Source: Acidimicrobiaceae bacterium (GTDB taxonomy: Bacteria; Actinomycetota; Acidimicrobiia; Acidimicrobiales; RAAP-2). From it: a stretch of 64,000 bases of DNA. The notes beneath the pieces were generated by a model. The model was not told the DNA's origin, searched no databases, and saw only the letters and a list, made by a program, of their open reading frames with translations. The stretch covers positions 30,699-94,698 of the forward strand of contig DAHUZK010000064.1 in the NCBI GenBank assembly GCA_027306605.1, given 5' to 3'. The position numbers were made by a program, and so were the translations under genes. Shown here one piece after another: positions 43,294 through 52,122 of the stretch. Within the stretch, counting starts at the first letter, position 1. Every line of letters starts with the position of its first letter.

Positions 43294-44023
43294 CGTTGAG
43301 CTCCTCCCAGGCGGCGCGGGCGGCTTCCTGCTCGGCGTCCTTCTTCGAACGGCCCTCGCCACTGCCCATGCGGATCCCGCCCAGGTAGACCTCGGCCACG
43401 TAGGCCCGGTCGTGGTCGGGCCCCGAGCCCACCACCACGTAGCGGGGCGTCCCCGCCCCGTCGCGCACAGCCCGCTCCTGCAGCCGGCTCTTGTGGTCGA
43501 AGTCGTCGGGCTCCTCGCCGGCCCTGGTGATGGCATCGCCCAGCTCGCGCAGGACCAGCGTGCGGGCCGCCTCCCAGCCCGCGTCCAGGTACACCGCCCC
43601 GAGGACCGCCTCGAAGGCGTCGGCCAGGATGGAGGCCTTCTGCCGGCCGCCGGAACCCTCCTCGCCCCGGCCGAGGAGAAGCACCTCGCCGACGCCGAGA
43701 CGACCCGCCACCTGGGCCAACACCCGCGCGTTGACGACGGCGGAGCGGACCTTGGCCAACTTCCCCTCGGGATAGTCCGGATAGCGGTCGTAGGTGTGGC
43801 AGGCCACGATCAGGCCGAGGACGGCGTCGCCGAGGAATTCGAGCCGCTCGTTGGACGGCGCGCCCCCCTCCTGCTCGCCGCACCAGCTGCGGTGGGCGAG
43901 GGCGTGCTGGAGGAGGCTCAGGTCGCTGAAGGTATGGCCAAGTCGGACGGCCAGCTCGGCCGCGCCTTCAGCGCCGGCCTCAACCCGCCTCGAGCTTGGC
44001 GTAGACGTAGTCAACGGCGTCAC
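43286..44023 (-). CDS. rnc: Ribonuclease III
   Basis: A 245-residue double-strand RNase. The endonuclease domain has NERLEFLGDAVLGL (signature), ILADAFEAVLGAVYLDAG with catalytic acidic residues, and the C-terminal dsRNA-binding domain ends in GRSKKDAEQEAARAAWEEL. The start is uncertain: GTG at 44023 overlaps acpP by about 44 nt and has GGAGG 12 nt upstream; TTG at 44014 is an alternative, and a CTG at the LAVRLGHTF segment cannot be excluded. Confidence 0.94.
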   Translation of the reverse strand: MTPLTTSTPSSRRVEAGAEGAAELAVRLGHTFSDLSLLQHALAHRSWCGEQEGGAPSNERLEFLGDAVLGLIVACHTYDRYPDYPEGKLAKVRSAVVNARVLAQVAGRLGVGEVLLLGRGEEGSGGRQKASILADAFEAVLGAVYLDAGWEAARTLVLRELGDAITRAGEEPDDFDHKSRLQERAVRDGAGTPRYVVVGSGPDHDRAYVAEVYLGGIRMGSGEGRSKKDAEQEAARAAWEELNDA

Positions 44024-44276
44024 GGACCGTTCGCAGGTCCTCCAGGTCCTCGTCGTCAATGCGGAACCCGACGGTCCGCTCCCCCAGCTCCTCCTCCAGG
44101 GCCTCGACCAGCTCGATCAGCGCGAGCGAATCAGCGTCGAGGTCCTCGACGAAGGAGGCGCCCTCGGTGATCGACGACGGGTCGGTCTCCAAGATGTCGG
44201 CCAGCTGGTCCCGTATCAGCTCGAACACCCCCTTGCGGTCGAGCGGTCCCTGCTTGCTGTGGGTCTCGGCTGGCAC
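43980..44276 (-). CDS. acpP: Acyl carrier protein
   Basis: A 98-residue ACP. The phosphopantetheine site is in VEDLDADSLALIELVEALE with Ser50. The N-terminus (PAETHSKQGPLDRKG) and tail are longer than the usual 77-residue form. It carries acyl chains for fatty-acid and phospholipid synthesis and lies in the standard plsX-acpP-rnc order. GTG at 44276 follows TACACT by 7 nt. Confidence 0.95.
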   Translation of the reverse strand: MPAETHSKQGPLDRKGVFELIRDQLADILETDPSSITEGASFVEDLDADSLALIELVEALEEELGERTVGFRIDDEDLEDLRTVRDAVDYVYAKLEAG

Positions 44277-44289
44277 GCGCCCCAGTGTA
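44277..44289 (-). promoter_or_regulatory. -10 element of acpP (leaderless)
   Basis: TACACT (minus strand, 44284-44289) is 7 nt before GTG at 44276; the surrounding CCCCTACACTG matches the carboxylase-operon promoter near 5320. Confidence 0.5.
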
Positions 44290-44303
44290 GGGGTACAGGA
44301 CCC

Positions 44304-44326
44304 TGAACCGCCTGTTTATCGGTTCT
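44304..44326 (-). terminator. Hairpin after plsX
   Basis: GAACCG and CGGTTC form a 6-bp stem with a 9-nt loop, 12 nt past the plsX stop and before the acpP promoter. Weak, without a T tract. Confidence 0.35.
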
Positions 44327-44337
44327 GAGCTGGTATT

Positions 44338-45375
44338 TTACGACGACTCGCCGGAGCGGACCGCGGCGGCGACGTGATCGACCAGACCCCGGGTGGCGCA
44401 TTCGTGGCCAACGAGGACCGCGTTCATCATGGCCGTTGCACTCGAGGAGCCGTGGCTGATGACGCAGACCCCGTCGATGCCGAGAAGCATGGCGCCGCCG
44501 GTGTTCTCGGGCTCGAAGGCCGCCGCCAGCGGGAGCAGGTGCGGGAGCAGGACCTCGGAGGCCGCGACCGTCGCCTCGTCGGTGCCGAACACGCCGAGCA
44601 GCGTGTCGAAGAGGAAGCGAAGCGAACCTTCCAGAGTCTTGAGGGTCACGTTGCCGGTGAAGCCGTCGGTGACCACGACGTCAGCGGGCGAGGGCAGCAG
44701 GTCGCGCCCCTCGAGGTTGCCGACGAAGTCGAAGGCTCCCCCCGCTCCAGCGGCAGCGGTCAGCAGGCCGTGGGTCTCCTTGACCAAGGGCGTGCCCTTG
44801 GCCGGCTCCTCACCGATGGAGAGCAACCCGACGCTGGGTGATTCGGTGCCGAAGCGGGCGGCCACGTAGGCGGCACCCATCTGGGCGAACTGCACCAGCA
44901 TGGCCGGCGTGCACTCGGCGTTGGCACCGGCGTCGACGAGCACGGCGGGCGTACGACCGAGACGGGGCAGGGGCGTGGCGATGCAGGGGCGTTGCACCCC
45001 CGGCAGGCGGCCCATGCGCAGCAGCGCCGAGGCCATCGTGGCTCCGGTGTTGCCCGCCGACACCATGGCGGACGCCTTCCCGTCGCGGACCAGCTCGGCG
45101 GCGCGGACGAGGGACGAATCCTTCTTGCGGCGCACCCCGCCGGCAGGGTCCTCGTCCATGGCGATGACCTCGCTGCAGGCGACCAATTCGAGGCCCTTGG
45201 TGTCACCGACCCGCTCGGGCGGCCCGACGAGGACGACGCCGACCCCTCGTTCGTCCCGGGCGCGGCGGGCACCCTCGACGATCTCGGCGGGGGCTTTGTC
45301 GCCACCCATGGCGTCCACGGCGACGGGCAGGGTGGCCAGGATCTCGGGCGACGGGCGCTCGCCCCGGCGGCTCAA
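44338..45375 (-). CDS. plsX: Phosphate acyltransferase PlsX
   Basis: A 345-residue enzyme making acyl-phosphate from acyl-ACP for phospholipid initiation. Family motifs: VAVDAMGGDKAPAEIVEGA, MVSAGNTGATMASALLRMG, VDAGANAECTPAML and GFTGNVTLKTLEG. TTG at 45375 gives a 15-residue lead before the core; no ATG or GTG exists between it and the first strand except GTG within that strand. Lies between rpmF and acpP. Confidence 0.95.
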   Translation of the reverse strand: MSRRGERPSPEILATLPVAVDAMGGDKAPAEIVEGARRARDERGVGVVLVGPPERVGDTKGLELVACSEVIAMDEDPAGGVRRKKDSSLVRAAELVRDGKASAMVSAGNTGATMASALLRMGRLPGVQRPCIATPLPRLGRTPAVLVDAGANAECTPAMLVQFAQMGAAYVAARFGTESPSVGLLSIGEEPAKGTPLVKETHGLLTAAAGAGGAFDFVGNLEGRDLLPSPADVVVTDGFTGNVTLKTLEGSLRFLFDTLLGVFGTDEATVAASEVLLPHLLPLAAAFEPENTGGAMLLGIDGVCVISHGSSSATAMMNAVLVGHECATRGLVDHVAAAVRSGESS

Positions 45376-45419
45376 GTCAGACGACCTCGGCGGCTCACGT
45401 CCCGACCTCGGTGCTCACG

Positions 45420-45599
45420 TCAGTCGACCTCGACGGCCTGGCGACCCTTGTACCACCCGCAGCTGGGGCAGACCACGTGAGGCGTCTTGGCCGCCTGACA
45501 GTGCGGACAGACGCTGCGGGCCGGCCGGCCCAGCCGCCAGGCGGCGGCCTGATGGCTGCGGCCCTTGGCCTTGGACTTCTTCTTCTTCGGGACAGCCAT
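45420..45599 (-). CDS. rpmF: 50S ribosomal protein L32
   Basis: A 59-residue L32: AVPKKKKSKAKGRSHQAA and a zinc ribbon CPHC...CPSCGWYKGRQ, so this is the zinc-binding (C+) form. ATG at 45599 has GGAGA upstream. It follows yceD and precedes plsX, the classical yceD-rpmF-plsX order. Confidence 0.96.
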   Translation of the reverse strand: MAVPKKKKSKAKGRSHQAAAWRLGRPARSVCPHCQAAKTPHVVCPSCGWYKGRQAVEVD

Positions 45600-45690
45600 G
45601 CACGGTCTCCAGCGAATCGGCCTGGCAGCCACGAGCCCAGTGGGCCGCCGCCAGCGCAACGGTGCCCCGCCGGCCCGGCGGGACGATGCC

Positions 45691-45708
45691 AGCCCTCCGG
45701 AAAGGGCT
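45691..45708 (-). terminator. Small hairpin at the yceD stop
   Basis: AGCCCT and AGGGCT form a 6-bp stem with a 6-nt loop, overlapping the last base of the yceD stop region. It may attenuate read-through into rpmF rather than terminate. Confidence 0.3.
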
Positions 45709-46255
45709 AGCGGAGCACGTCGAGGTTAGCCCACCGGGGATCCCGAGGGGCAACGCAACCACAGTCGCCCTCGTTGCGATCGGCCCCGCACTGGGGGCAC
45801 AGGCCCGCGCAGTCGTCGCGGCAGAGGGGGGCCATCGGGAGCTCGAGCACCAGCGCGTCGCGCACGAGGGGCGCGAGGTCGAGCGCGTCGTCGAGGATCG
45901 GGTAGAAGTCCTCGTCGGTGGAGCCGGCCAAGGGAGCGTCGGCGAAACGCTCGTGGACGCGCAGGCGCAACTCGCCCGAGACCGGCTCGGCGCAGCGGCG
46001 GCAGATGCCCTCCCAGGGGGCGGTCACGGTGCCCTCGACGTCCACGCCCCCCTCGAAGGGGCGCACGGTCACCTCGACCTCGGCCTCGGCCCCGGCGGGC
46101 ACGACACTGCGGCCGGGATCGATGCCCGCCTCGCGCAGCGGTCCGGCGCGTTCGACCTCGCCACGGCACACGACGTGCGCCGACTCCTCGGCGTTGCCGT
46201 GACCGTGGCGCAGCCGCGCCACGTGGACGACGAACGGGTTGGCCGGCGCTCCCAT
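45707..46255 (-). CDS. yceD: YceD family protein (DUF177)
   Basis: A 182-residue YceD protein, linked in other bacteria to 23S rRNA maturation. It shows a beta-rich core with CRRCAEPVSGELRLRV, DLAPLVRDALVLELPMAPLC and the C-terminal CPQCGADRNEGDCGC cysteine cluster. ATG at 46255 overlaps the sepIVA-like stop as TGATG. Confidence 0.92.
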   Translation of the reverse strand: MGAPANPFVVHVARLRHGHGNAEESAHVVCRGEVERAGPLREAGIDPGRSVVPAGAEAEVEVTVRPFEGGVDVEGTVTAPWEGICRRCAEPVSGELRLRVHERFADAPLAGSTDEDFYPILDDALDLAPLVRDALVLELPMAPLCRDDCAGLCPQCGADRNEGDCGCVAPRDPRWANLDVLR

Positions 46256-46827
46256 CAGGACTTGTCCTGGTCGAAGAAGCCGTCCTCCTCGGCGGCGGCT
46301 CCCTCGTTGCCCGACGCCGCCTCCACCAGCGGCGCAGCCAGCTTGGCCCGGCCCGCCTGCACGGTGCGGGTGAGGCGGTCGAGGACGATCTCCATGCCGG
46401 CCAACTTGGTGTCGACGAAGTCCTCCGCCTGGTGGCGCAGGGAACGCGCGTCCTCGTTGGCGTCGTCGAGGATGCGCTGGGCCACCGCGTTCGCCTGGCG
46501 CACGATCTCGGTGCGCTGCACCATGTGCTCGGCCTGGGCCCGCACCTCGTCCATGAGCGCCTCGGCCTCGCGCGAGCGCTCGGCCATGAACTCCTCGCGT
46601 TCGCGCAACAGCCATCTGGCCTGGCGCAACTCGTCGGGCAGGGCCTCGAGGGCGGACTGCACCAGCGAGACCACCTCGTCGCGGGAGACCATGACCGAGG
46701 ACGACAGCGGCATGGACTTGGCGGCGGCCATCACGTCGAGCAACTGGTGCAGGATCGACTCGATCCCGACCTCCTGGACCGGCCGGTCCTCGTCGACCTC
46801 TTCGACATCGAACAGCTGATCGCTCAC
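46255..46827 (-). CDS. DivIVA-like coiled-coil protein (SepIVA-like)
   Basis: A 190-residue cytoplasmic protein with a short N-terminal segment (VGIESILHQLLDVMAAAKSMPLS) and a long coiled coil rich in Arg, Glu and Ala (REREEFMAERSREAEALMDE). Position beside yceD and coaD matches SepIVA of mycobacteria, a division and cell-elongation factor; identity rests on that context. GTG at 46827 overlaps coaD as GTGA. Confidence 0.8.
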   Translation of the reverse strand: MSDQLFDVEEVDEDRPVQEVGIESILHQLLDVMAAAKSMPLSSSVMVSRDEVVSLVQSALEALPDELRQARWLLREREEFMAERSREAEALMDEVRAQAEHMVQRTEIVRQANAVAQRILDDANEDARSLRHQAEDFVDTKLAGMEIVLDRLTRTVQAGRAKLAAPLVEAASGNEGAAAEEDGFFDQDKS

Positions 46828-47336
46828 CCGTCCTCACCCCCCTTCAACTCCGGGCCCCGCTCCTCGTACTTGGCCTGCAGGGCTTCGGCGACCGGCTTGG
46901 GCACGAAGGCGGACACGTCACCACCGAAGCGCCAGACCTCGCGCACCAGCTTGGAGGCCACGAACGACCACTCGGGGCTGGTCGGGATGAAGATCGTCTC
47001 GACGCCCGAGAGATGGTTGTTCATCTGGGCCATCTGCATCTCGGCCTCGAAGTCCGACACGGCCCGGAGGCCGCGCACGATGGCCGACGCCCCGACGTCG
47101 CTGGCCACGTAGACCAGCAGCGTCGACACCGACACGATGCGCACCGAGGGCAGGTGCGCCACCACCTCCTCGAGCATCGACTGGCGCTCCTCGAGGTCGA
47201 AGAGCGGCGCGCCCTTCTGCGGGTTGCGCAGGGCGGCCACGACGACCTCGTCGAAGAGGCGACTGGCCCGCTCGACGATCTCCAAATGCCCGTTGTGGAA
47301 GGGATCGAAGGAGCCGGGGAAGAGCCCGACCTTCAC
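46824..47336 (-). CDS. coaD: Phosphopantetheine adenylyltransferase CoaD
   Basis: A 170-residue nucleotidyltransferase of CoA synthesis. The signature GLFPGSFDPFHNGHLEIV is at the N-terminus; VRGLRAVSDFEAEMQMAQMN and FIPTSPEWSFVASKLVREV follow. GTG at 47336 overlaps the rsmD stop as GTGA, making the longer upstream start unlikely. Confidence 0.97.
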   Translation of the reverse strand: MKVGLFPGSFDPFHNGHLEIVERASRLFDEVVVAALRNPQKGAPLFDLEERQSMLEEVVAHLPSVRIVSVSTLLVYVASDVGASAIVRGLRAVSDFEAEMQMAQMNNHLSGVETIFIPTSPEWSFVASKLVREVWRFGGDVSAFVPKPVAEALQAKYEERGPELKGGEDG

Positions 47337-47869
47337 GAACCGTTCCCGCTGCGTTGAGCCACGGTGACGAGCGTACCGCCGTACCGGCGCTCCCTCATGA
47401 TCACCCACCCCTCCGGCAGGGGTATCGAGGCCGACGATTCCATGACGACCAGGCCGGCCCGGAGCGCGCCGAGCAACACGGGCCAGTCGGCGAAGTCATA
47501 GGGCGGGTCGCACAGCGCGAGATCGAACCGGCGGGAGTCGGCCGTCTCGAGCCAGCCCGGCAGCACCGCCCGCACCAGCGTCACCGCAGCCTCGTCGAGC
47601 CCGACGGCGCGCAGATTGGTGCGCACGGCATCGAGCGCGACCGGGTCCTGGTCGACGAAGGTCGCCGAGGCGGCGCCCCGCGAGAGCGCCTCGACGCCGA
47701 GCGCGCCGCTGCCGCAGAAGAGGTCGACCACGGCCAGGCCCTCGACACCGCCCTGCGAACCCACGATGTCGAAGATCGACTCGCGCACCCGGTCCGAGGT
47801 GGGCCGCACGCTCCGGGGCAGCTTGGCGGCCAGCCTGCGCCCGCGGCTCCGGCCACCGATGACCCGCAT
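47333..47869 (-). CDS. rsmD: 16S rRNA (guanine-966-N2)-methyltransferase RsmD
   Basis: A 178-residue SAM methyltransferase. Start MRVIGGRSRGRRL, then RPTSDRVRESIFDIV, the SAM loop DLFCGSGALGVEALSRG and catalytic CDPPYDF. ATG at 47869 follows TAGGGT by 6 nt. It heads the rsmD-coaD-sepIVA-yceD run. Confidence 0.96.
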   Translation of the reverse strand: MRVIGGRSRGRRLAAKLPRSVRPTSDRVRESIFDIVGSQGGVEGLAVVDLFCGSGALGVEALSRGAASATFVDQDPVALDAVRTNLRAVGLDEAAVTLVRAVLPGWLETADSRRFDLALCDPPYDFADWPVLLGALRAGLVVMESSASIPLPEGWVIMRERRYGGTLVTVAQRSGNGS

Positions 47870-47881
47870 CCGCCCACCCTA
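47870..47881 (-). promoter_or_regulatory. -10 element of rsmD (leaderless)
   Basis: TAGGGT (minus strand, 47876-47881) is 6 nt before ATG at 47869. Confidence 0.5.
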
Positions 47882-47904
47882 CGGCGGCAGGGGCTTCGAT
47901 CCGC

Positions 47905-50061
47905 TCAGCTCTTGAACAGGTACTCACCCTCGTCCTCGCTCAACAGGAGCCTGACCTCGTCGGCCAGGTCGGGGTGGTCCCCGAGCTGCGGGTCCTCGTC
48001 CACCACGGCCTCGGCGACCCGCCGCGCCTCGCCGAGCAGCTCGATGTCGCCGGGATCGCCGAGCGAGGCGAGGCGCAGGTCGCTCTGCCCCTTCTGGCGC
48101 GCCCCGAGCAGGGTCCCCTCGCCCCGCACGCGCAGGTCGGCCTCGGCCAGCGCGAAGCCGTCACACGTGGCGGCCACCGCCTCGAGGCGCTCGTTGCCGG
48201 GGGCGCCGCCGAGCAGGTAGCACCAGCTGGCGGTGCCGCCCCGCCCGACCCGGCCGCGCAGCTGGTGCAGCTGGGCGATGCCGAAACGGTCGGCGCTCTC
48301 GACCACCATCACCGTCGCCTCGGGCACGTCGACGCCCACCTCGATCACCGTCGTGGCCACCAGCACCTCGAGCTCGCCGGCGCGGAAGCGCTCCATGACC
48401 TCCTCGCGGGCCGCCGGCGCCATCTGACCGTGCAGGAGGCCGACGCGCAGCCCGGCCAGCTCGCCGGCGGCCAGGCGCTCGTACTCCTCGGTGGCCGACT
48501 TCGCCTCGACCCGCGGGGACTCGCCGACGAGCGGGCAGACCACGAAGGCCCGATGACCGCTCGCCACCTCGTCCCGCACCTTCTGCCAGGCGCGCTCCTC
48601 GCCGCGGTGGCCCTCACCGGGCAGCCACTCGGTGACGACCGGGACACGCCCCGGGGGGAGCTCGTCGAGCGTGGTCAGGTCGAGATCGCCGAAGATCACC
48701 ATGGCGGCCGTGCGCGGGATCGGCGTCGCCGTCATCACCAGCAGATCGGGGTCGCCGTCGGCGCCCTTGGCCCGCAACGTCGCCCGCTGCTCCACCCCGA
48801 AGCGGTGCTGCTCGTCGATGACCACGCACCCGAGCGAGCCGAAGGCGACCTCCTCGGTCAACAACGCGTGGGTGCCGACGACCACACCGATCGACCCCGA
48901 GGCCAGTCCCTCGAGCACCGCCGCCCGGGCCCTTCCCTTGACCCGGCTGGTCAGCAGCTCCACCCGCACGACGCCCCCGGCCATGCCGCCGGGTCCCTCG
49001 AGATCGCCCAGGAGGGCGCGCACGGCGGCGAAGTGCTGCTCGGCGAGCACCTCGGTCGGCACCATCAGGGCGCCCTGGTGGCCACCTTGGACCGCGGCCA
49101 GCAGGGCGGCCAGCGCCACCACGGTCTTGCCGGACCCCACGTCCCCCTGGAGGAGCCGGTGCATCGGGAAGGGCCCGGCCATGTCGGCCACGACGACGGC
49201 GAGGGCGCGGCGCTGCGCGGTCGTGAGCTCGTAGGGAAGCCGGGCGAGGAAGCGCGCCACCAGGGTGTCGGACACGGCCCCGGTGACCTCGCGGGGCGAG
49301 ACGTCGTGGTGCAGGGCGCGGGCGTCGGTCTCGAAGGCCCGGCGCCGGAGAACGAGCGCCAGCTGCAGGCGGAACAGCTCGTCGAAGACGAGACGGCGCC
49401 GGGCCGGCTCGACGACGTCGAGCGTCTCGGGCAGGTGGATGGTCCGGAAGGCCTCGGTGCGGTCCCACAGGCCGAGCGCGGTGCGCCACTCACCGGGCAG
49501 AGGGTCGGCCATCTCGCCGGCGCGCTCGAGGGCCTCGCCGACCCACGAGCCCAGCTCCCAGCTGCTCAGGCCCACCTTGGCCGAGGCGGGGTAGACGGGC
49601 AGGATGCGCAAGGTGCGCCGCCCGGGAACGACGCCGGCCACGACGTCGACGACCGGGTTGGCCATCTGGCGCGTGCCCCGGTACTCGGTGACCTTGCCGA
49701 AGAAGATGGCCTCGGTGCCGGCGGCCAGCTGCTTGGCCCGCCAGGGCTGGTTGAAGAAGACGACCTTCAACCGCCCCGTGCCGTCGCGCACCACCACGTC
49801 GACCACCGCCCGTCCCGTCCGGGCCCGACGGGCGCTGGACGACTGCACGGTGGCCAGCACCGCCGCCTCGTCGCCCACGACGAGGTCGGAGACGTCGGCC
49901 TGGCGGGTGCGGTCGATGTAGCGCCGCGGATAGGTGGTCAGCAGGTCGAGGACCGACTCGATACCGAGCTCGGCCAGCATCCCGGCCCGCCGCTCCGACA
50001 CGCCGTGGAGCCGCTCCACACCGATCGCGCGCAGCGCGCCGAGGCTGCGGCCGCTACTCAA
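47905..50061 (-). CDS. recG: ATP-dependent DNA helicase RecG
   Basis: A 718-residue fork-regression helicase. The wedge/OB domain occupies roughly residues 60-170; helicase motifs include LLQGDVGSGKTVVALAAL, the box DEQHRFGVEQRATL, MTATPIPRTAAM, and VIEVGVDVPEATVMV with QLRGRVGRGG. The start is TTG at 50061, overlapping the DAK2 gene by 8 nt; a GTG further in (IGVERLHGV) would cost a short lead. Confidence 0.96.
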   Translation of the reverse strand: MSSGRSLGALRAIGVERLHGVSERRAGMLAELGIESVLDLLTTYPRRYIDRTRQADVSDLVVGDEAAVLATVQSSSARRARTGRAVVDVVVRDGTGRLKVVFFNQPWRAKQLAAGTEAIFFGKVTEYRGTRQMANPVVDVVAGVVPGRRTLRILPVYPASAKVGLSSWELGSWVGEALERAGEMADPLPGEWRTALGLWDRTEAFRTIHLPETLDVVEPARRRLVFDELFRLQLALVLRRRAFETDARALHHDVSPREVTGAVSDTLVARFLARLPYELTTAQRRALAVVVADMAGPFPMHRLLQGDVGSGKTVVALAALLAAVQGGHQGALMVPTEVLAEQHFAAVRALLGDLEGPGGMAGGVVRVELLTSRVKGRARAAVLEGLASGSIGVVVGTHALLTEEVAFGSLGCVVIDEQHRFGVEQRATLRAKGADGDPDLLVMTATPIPRTAAMVIFGDLDLTTLDELPPGRVPVVTEWLPGEGHRGEERAWQKVRDEVASGHRAFVVCPLVGESPRVEAKSATEEYERLAAGELAGLRVGLLHGQMAPAAREEVMERFRAGELEVLVATTVIEVGVDVPEATVMVVESADRFGIAQLHQLRGRVGRGGTASWCYLLGGAPGNERLEAVAATCDGFALAEADLRVRGEGTLLGARQKGQSDLRLASLGDPGDIELLGEARRVAEAVVDEDPQLGDHPDLADEVRLLLSEDEGEYLFKS

Positions 50062-51793
50062 TCCCGAGCAGGTAGGGGTAGAGGGGTTGGCCGCCGTGGT
50101 GCACCTCGACAGCCACCCCGGGGTGTTCGTCGGAGAGCCACTCCTCGATCCGCCGCGTGTCCGCCCCGCGCGCCTCCTCGCCCTCGATCAGCGTCACCAG
50201 CTCGTGGCTGTCCTCCAGCAGGCGGTCCAGCAGGAGCCGGCTGCACACCACCACGTTGTCGGCCACGGCGACCACGCCGTCACGCGAGATCCCGATGAAG
50301 TCGCCCTCGTGCACCTCGCCCGCCTCGGTCACGGCGTCGCGCACGGCCCGGGTGACCTCGGCCGGCACCACACGGGCCGCCGACGCGGTCATGGAGGCCA
50401 CGTTGGCATCGGCGCCGGCGGCGGGGTCGTAGGCCAGCAGCGCGGCGAAACCCTCCACGATGGAACCGGTGGCGACCACGCGCACCGTCTTGCCGGAGAG
50501 CCCGTCGACCTGCTCGGCCACGGGACGGATGTTCTTGTTGTTGGGCAGGATCACGACCTCGCCGGAGCCGACCGACTCCACCGCCTTGACGAGGTCCGCC
50601 GTCGCCGGGTTCATCGTCTGGCCGCCGACGACGAGATGGTGCACGCCGAGCGAGCGGAAGATGCGCCCGATGCCGTCACCGGAGACGACGGCGACCACGC
50701 TCGTGGTGGGAGGCGGCCCGGTGCCCTCGTCGCTCGGGCCGGCGCCGGGCGCGCCGGCGCCCTCGCGCACCCAGCGCTCCTCCTCGACCTCCTCGTCGAG
50801 ATCGCTCACCCGGATGCGCGAGGGGCGGCCGATCTCGAGCGCGGCCTCGATGGCGGCGCCGACGTCGTTGGTGTGGATGTGGCAGTTCCACAGCCCGTCG
50901 CCGCCGACCACCACGATGGAGTCGCCCACGCCCGCCCACACCTCCTTGAAGGGCTCGATCGAGTCGTCGGGCGCGTGCAGCAGGTACATCACCTCGAAGC
51001 GCAGGTCGCCCGCGGGGTGCGCGCCGTGGCCGTGGTGGTCCCCGGCGCCCCCTTCCCCCGGGTCGAGCGCGTCGGCGCCGGCCGGACCGCCGAGCGCGCT
51101 CAGATCGGGGGCGGCCACGCCGGTCGGCTCGGGGAGCGGCCGGCCGTCGAGAACCAACAGGAACGCATCGAGCAGGAGGAGGAAGCCCGTGCCGCCGGCG
51201 TCGACCACGCCGGCCCGGGCCAGCACCGGGAGCATCTCGGGCGTGCGGGCCAGCGCGTCGGCCGCCTCGTCACGCGCGCGCTCGACCACGCCCACGAGGT
51301 CCGCACCGTGGGCCGCGCCGTTGGCCGCGCCGTGGGCCGCGCCGTGGACCGCGCCGTCAGCCGCCGCCGACGCCACGGTCAGGATCGTGCCCTCCACCGG
51401 CCGCACCACCGCCCGGCGGGCCAGCTCGGCCGCATGCACCATGGCCTCGACGAGCAGGTCGGGCCCCACCCCGCCGTCACCGGCACCGCTCATGCGCTCG
51501 CTCATGCCCCTGAGCAACTGCGAGAGGATGACGCCCGAGTTCCCGCGGGCGCCCATGAGGGAGCCGTGCCCGATGGCCTTGCAGACCTCGGGGAGGGCGG
51601 CCCCGCGCTGCACGCCGTCCAGCTCGCTCACCACCGCCTCGAGGGTGAGGGCCATGTTGGTCCCCGTGTCGCCGTCGGGCACCGGGTAGACGTTCAGGCG
51701 GTTGATGTCGGTCTGGTGCAACCGAAGTGCATCCCGGTACCCCCCCATCACGGCGCGCAGGTCGTCGGCGCCGAAGGTCGCCGGGGCGGTCAT
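50054..51793 (-). CDS. DAK2/FakA-like fatty acid kinase
   Basis: A 579-residue protein of the YloV/FakA family. The N-terminal DAK2 domain has INRLNVYPVPDGDTGTNM and GSLMGARGNSGVILSQLLRG; the C-terminal half (about 250-579) is DegV-like, with DEHPGVAVEVHHGGQPLYPYL at its end. FakA phosphorylates fatty acids bound to FakB; no FakB gene is in this window. A repeated HGAAHGAANGAAHGA interrupts the DAK2 domain near residue 150. ATG at 51793 follows TAGCAT by 8 nt. Confidence 0.9.
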   Translation of the reverse strand: MTAPATFGADDLRAVMGGYRDALRLHQTDINRLNVYPVPDGDTGTNMALTLEAVVSELDGVQRGAALPEVCKAIGHGSLMGARGNSGVILSQLLRGMSERMSGAGDGGVGPDLLVEAMVHAAELARRAVVRPVEGTILTVASAAADGAVHGAAHGAANGAAHGADLVGVVERARDEAADALARTPEMLPVLARAGVVDAGGTGFLLLLDAFLLVLDGRPLPEPTGVAAPDLSALGGPAGADALDPGEGGAGDHHGHGAHPAGDLRFEVMYLLHAPDDSIEPFKEVWAGVGDSIVVVGGDGLWNCHIHTNDVGAAIEAALEIGRPSRIRVSDLDEEVEEERWVREGAGAPGAGPSDEGTGPPPTTSVVAVVSGDGIGRIFRSLGVHHLVVGGQTMNPATADLVKAVESVGSGEVVILPNNKNIRPVAEQVDGLSGKTVRVVATGSIVEGFAALLAYDPAAGADANVASMTASAARVVPAEVTRAVRDAVTEAGEVHEGDFIGISRDGVVAVADNVVVCSRLLLDRLLEDSHELVTLIEGEEARGADTRRIEEWLSDEHPGVAVEVHHGGQPLYPYLLGIE

Positions 51794-51801
51794 GGGAGGC
51801 G

Positions 51802-51811
51802 ATGCTAACCT
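51802..51811. promoter_or_regulatory. Shared divergent -10 element, DAK2 kinase (-) and rpmB (+)
   Basis: The 10-mer ATGCTAACCT contains TAGCAT on the minus strand (51802-51807, 8 nt before the kinase ATG) and TAACCT on the plus strand (51806-51811, upstream of rpmB). The two hexamers share the central TA. Confidence 0.55.
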
Positions 51812-51877
51812 TTTGGCTGTTCGTGACGGCCTGCGTGGTCCCTCGGCCGCGGCCTCCTCAGGAAGGTTTCCACCCCC

Positions 51878-52096
51878 ATGGCATCAGTGTGCGACATCTG
51901 CGGCAAGAAGCCCTCGTTCGGCATGAACGTCAGCCACTCGCATCGCCGCACCAAGCGGCGCTGGAACCCCAACGTCCAGCGGGTCCGGGCCATGGTCGAC
52001 GGGGCCCCCAAGCGCCTCCACGTGTGCACCTCGTGCATCCGCGCCGGCAAGGTGACCAAGCCGCCGCGCCGGACCTACGAGCCCAGCGCGGGCTGA
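51878..52096 (+). CDS. rpmB: 50S ribosomal protein L28
   Basis: A 72-residue L28: [34 protein letters not shown], and [10 protein letters not shown]. The CxxC pairs indicate the zinc-binding form. ATG at 51878 has AGGAAGG at 11-nt spacing and a leader of about 60 nt from the shared promoter, so unlike its divergent neighbour it is not leaderless. Confidence 0.96.
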   Translation: MASVCDICGKKPSFGMNVSHSHRRTKRRWNPNVQRVRAMVDGAPKRLHVCTSCIRAGKVTKPPRRTYEPSAG

Positions 52097-52122
52097 ACGG
52101 CCACCGCCCGGGCGCCAGCTGA

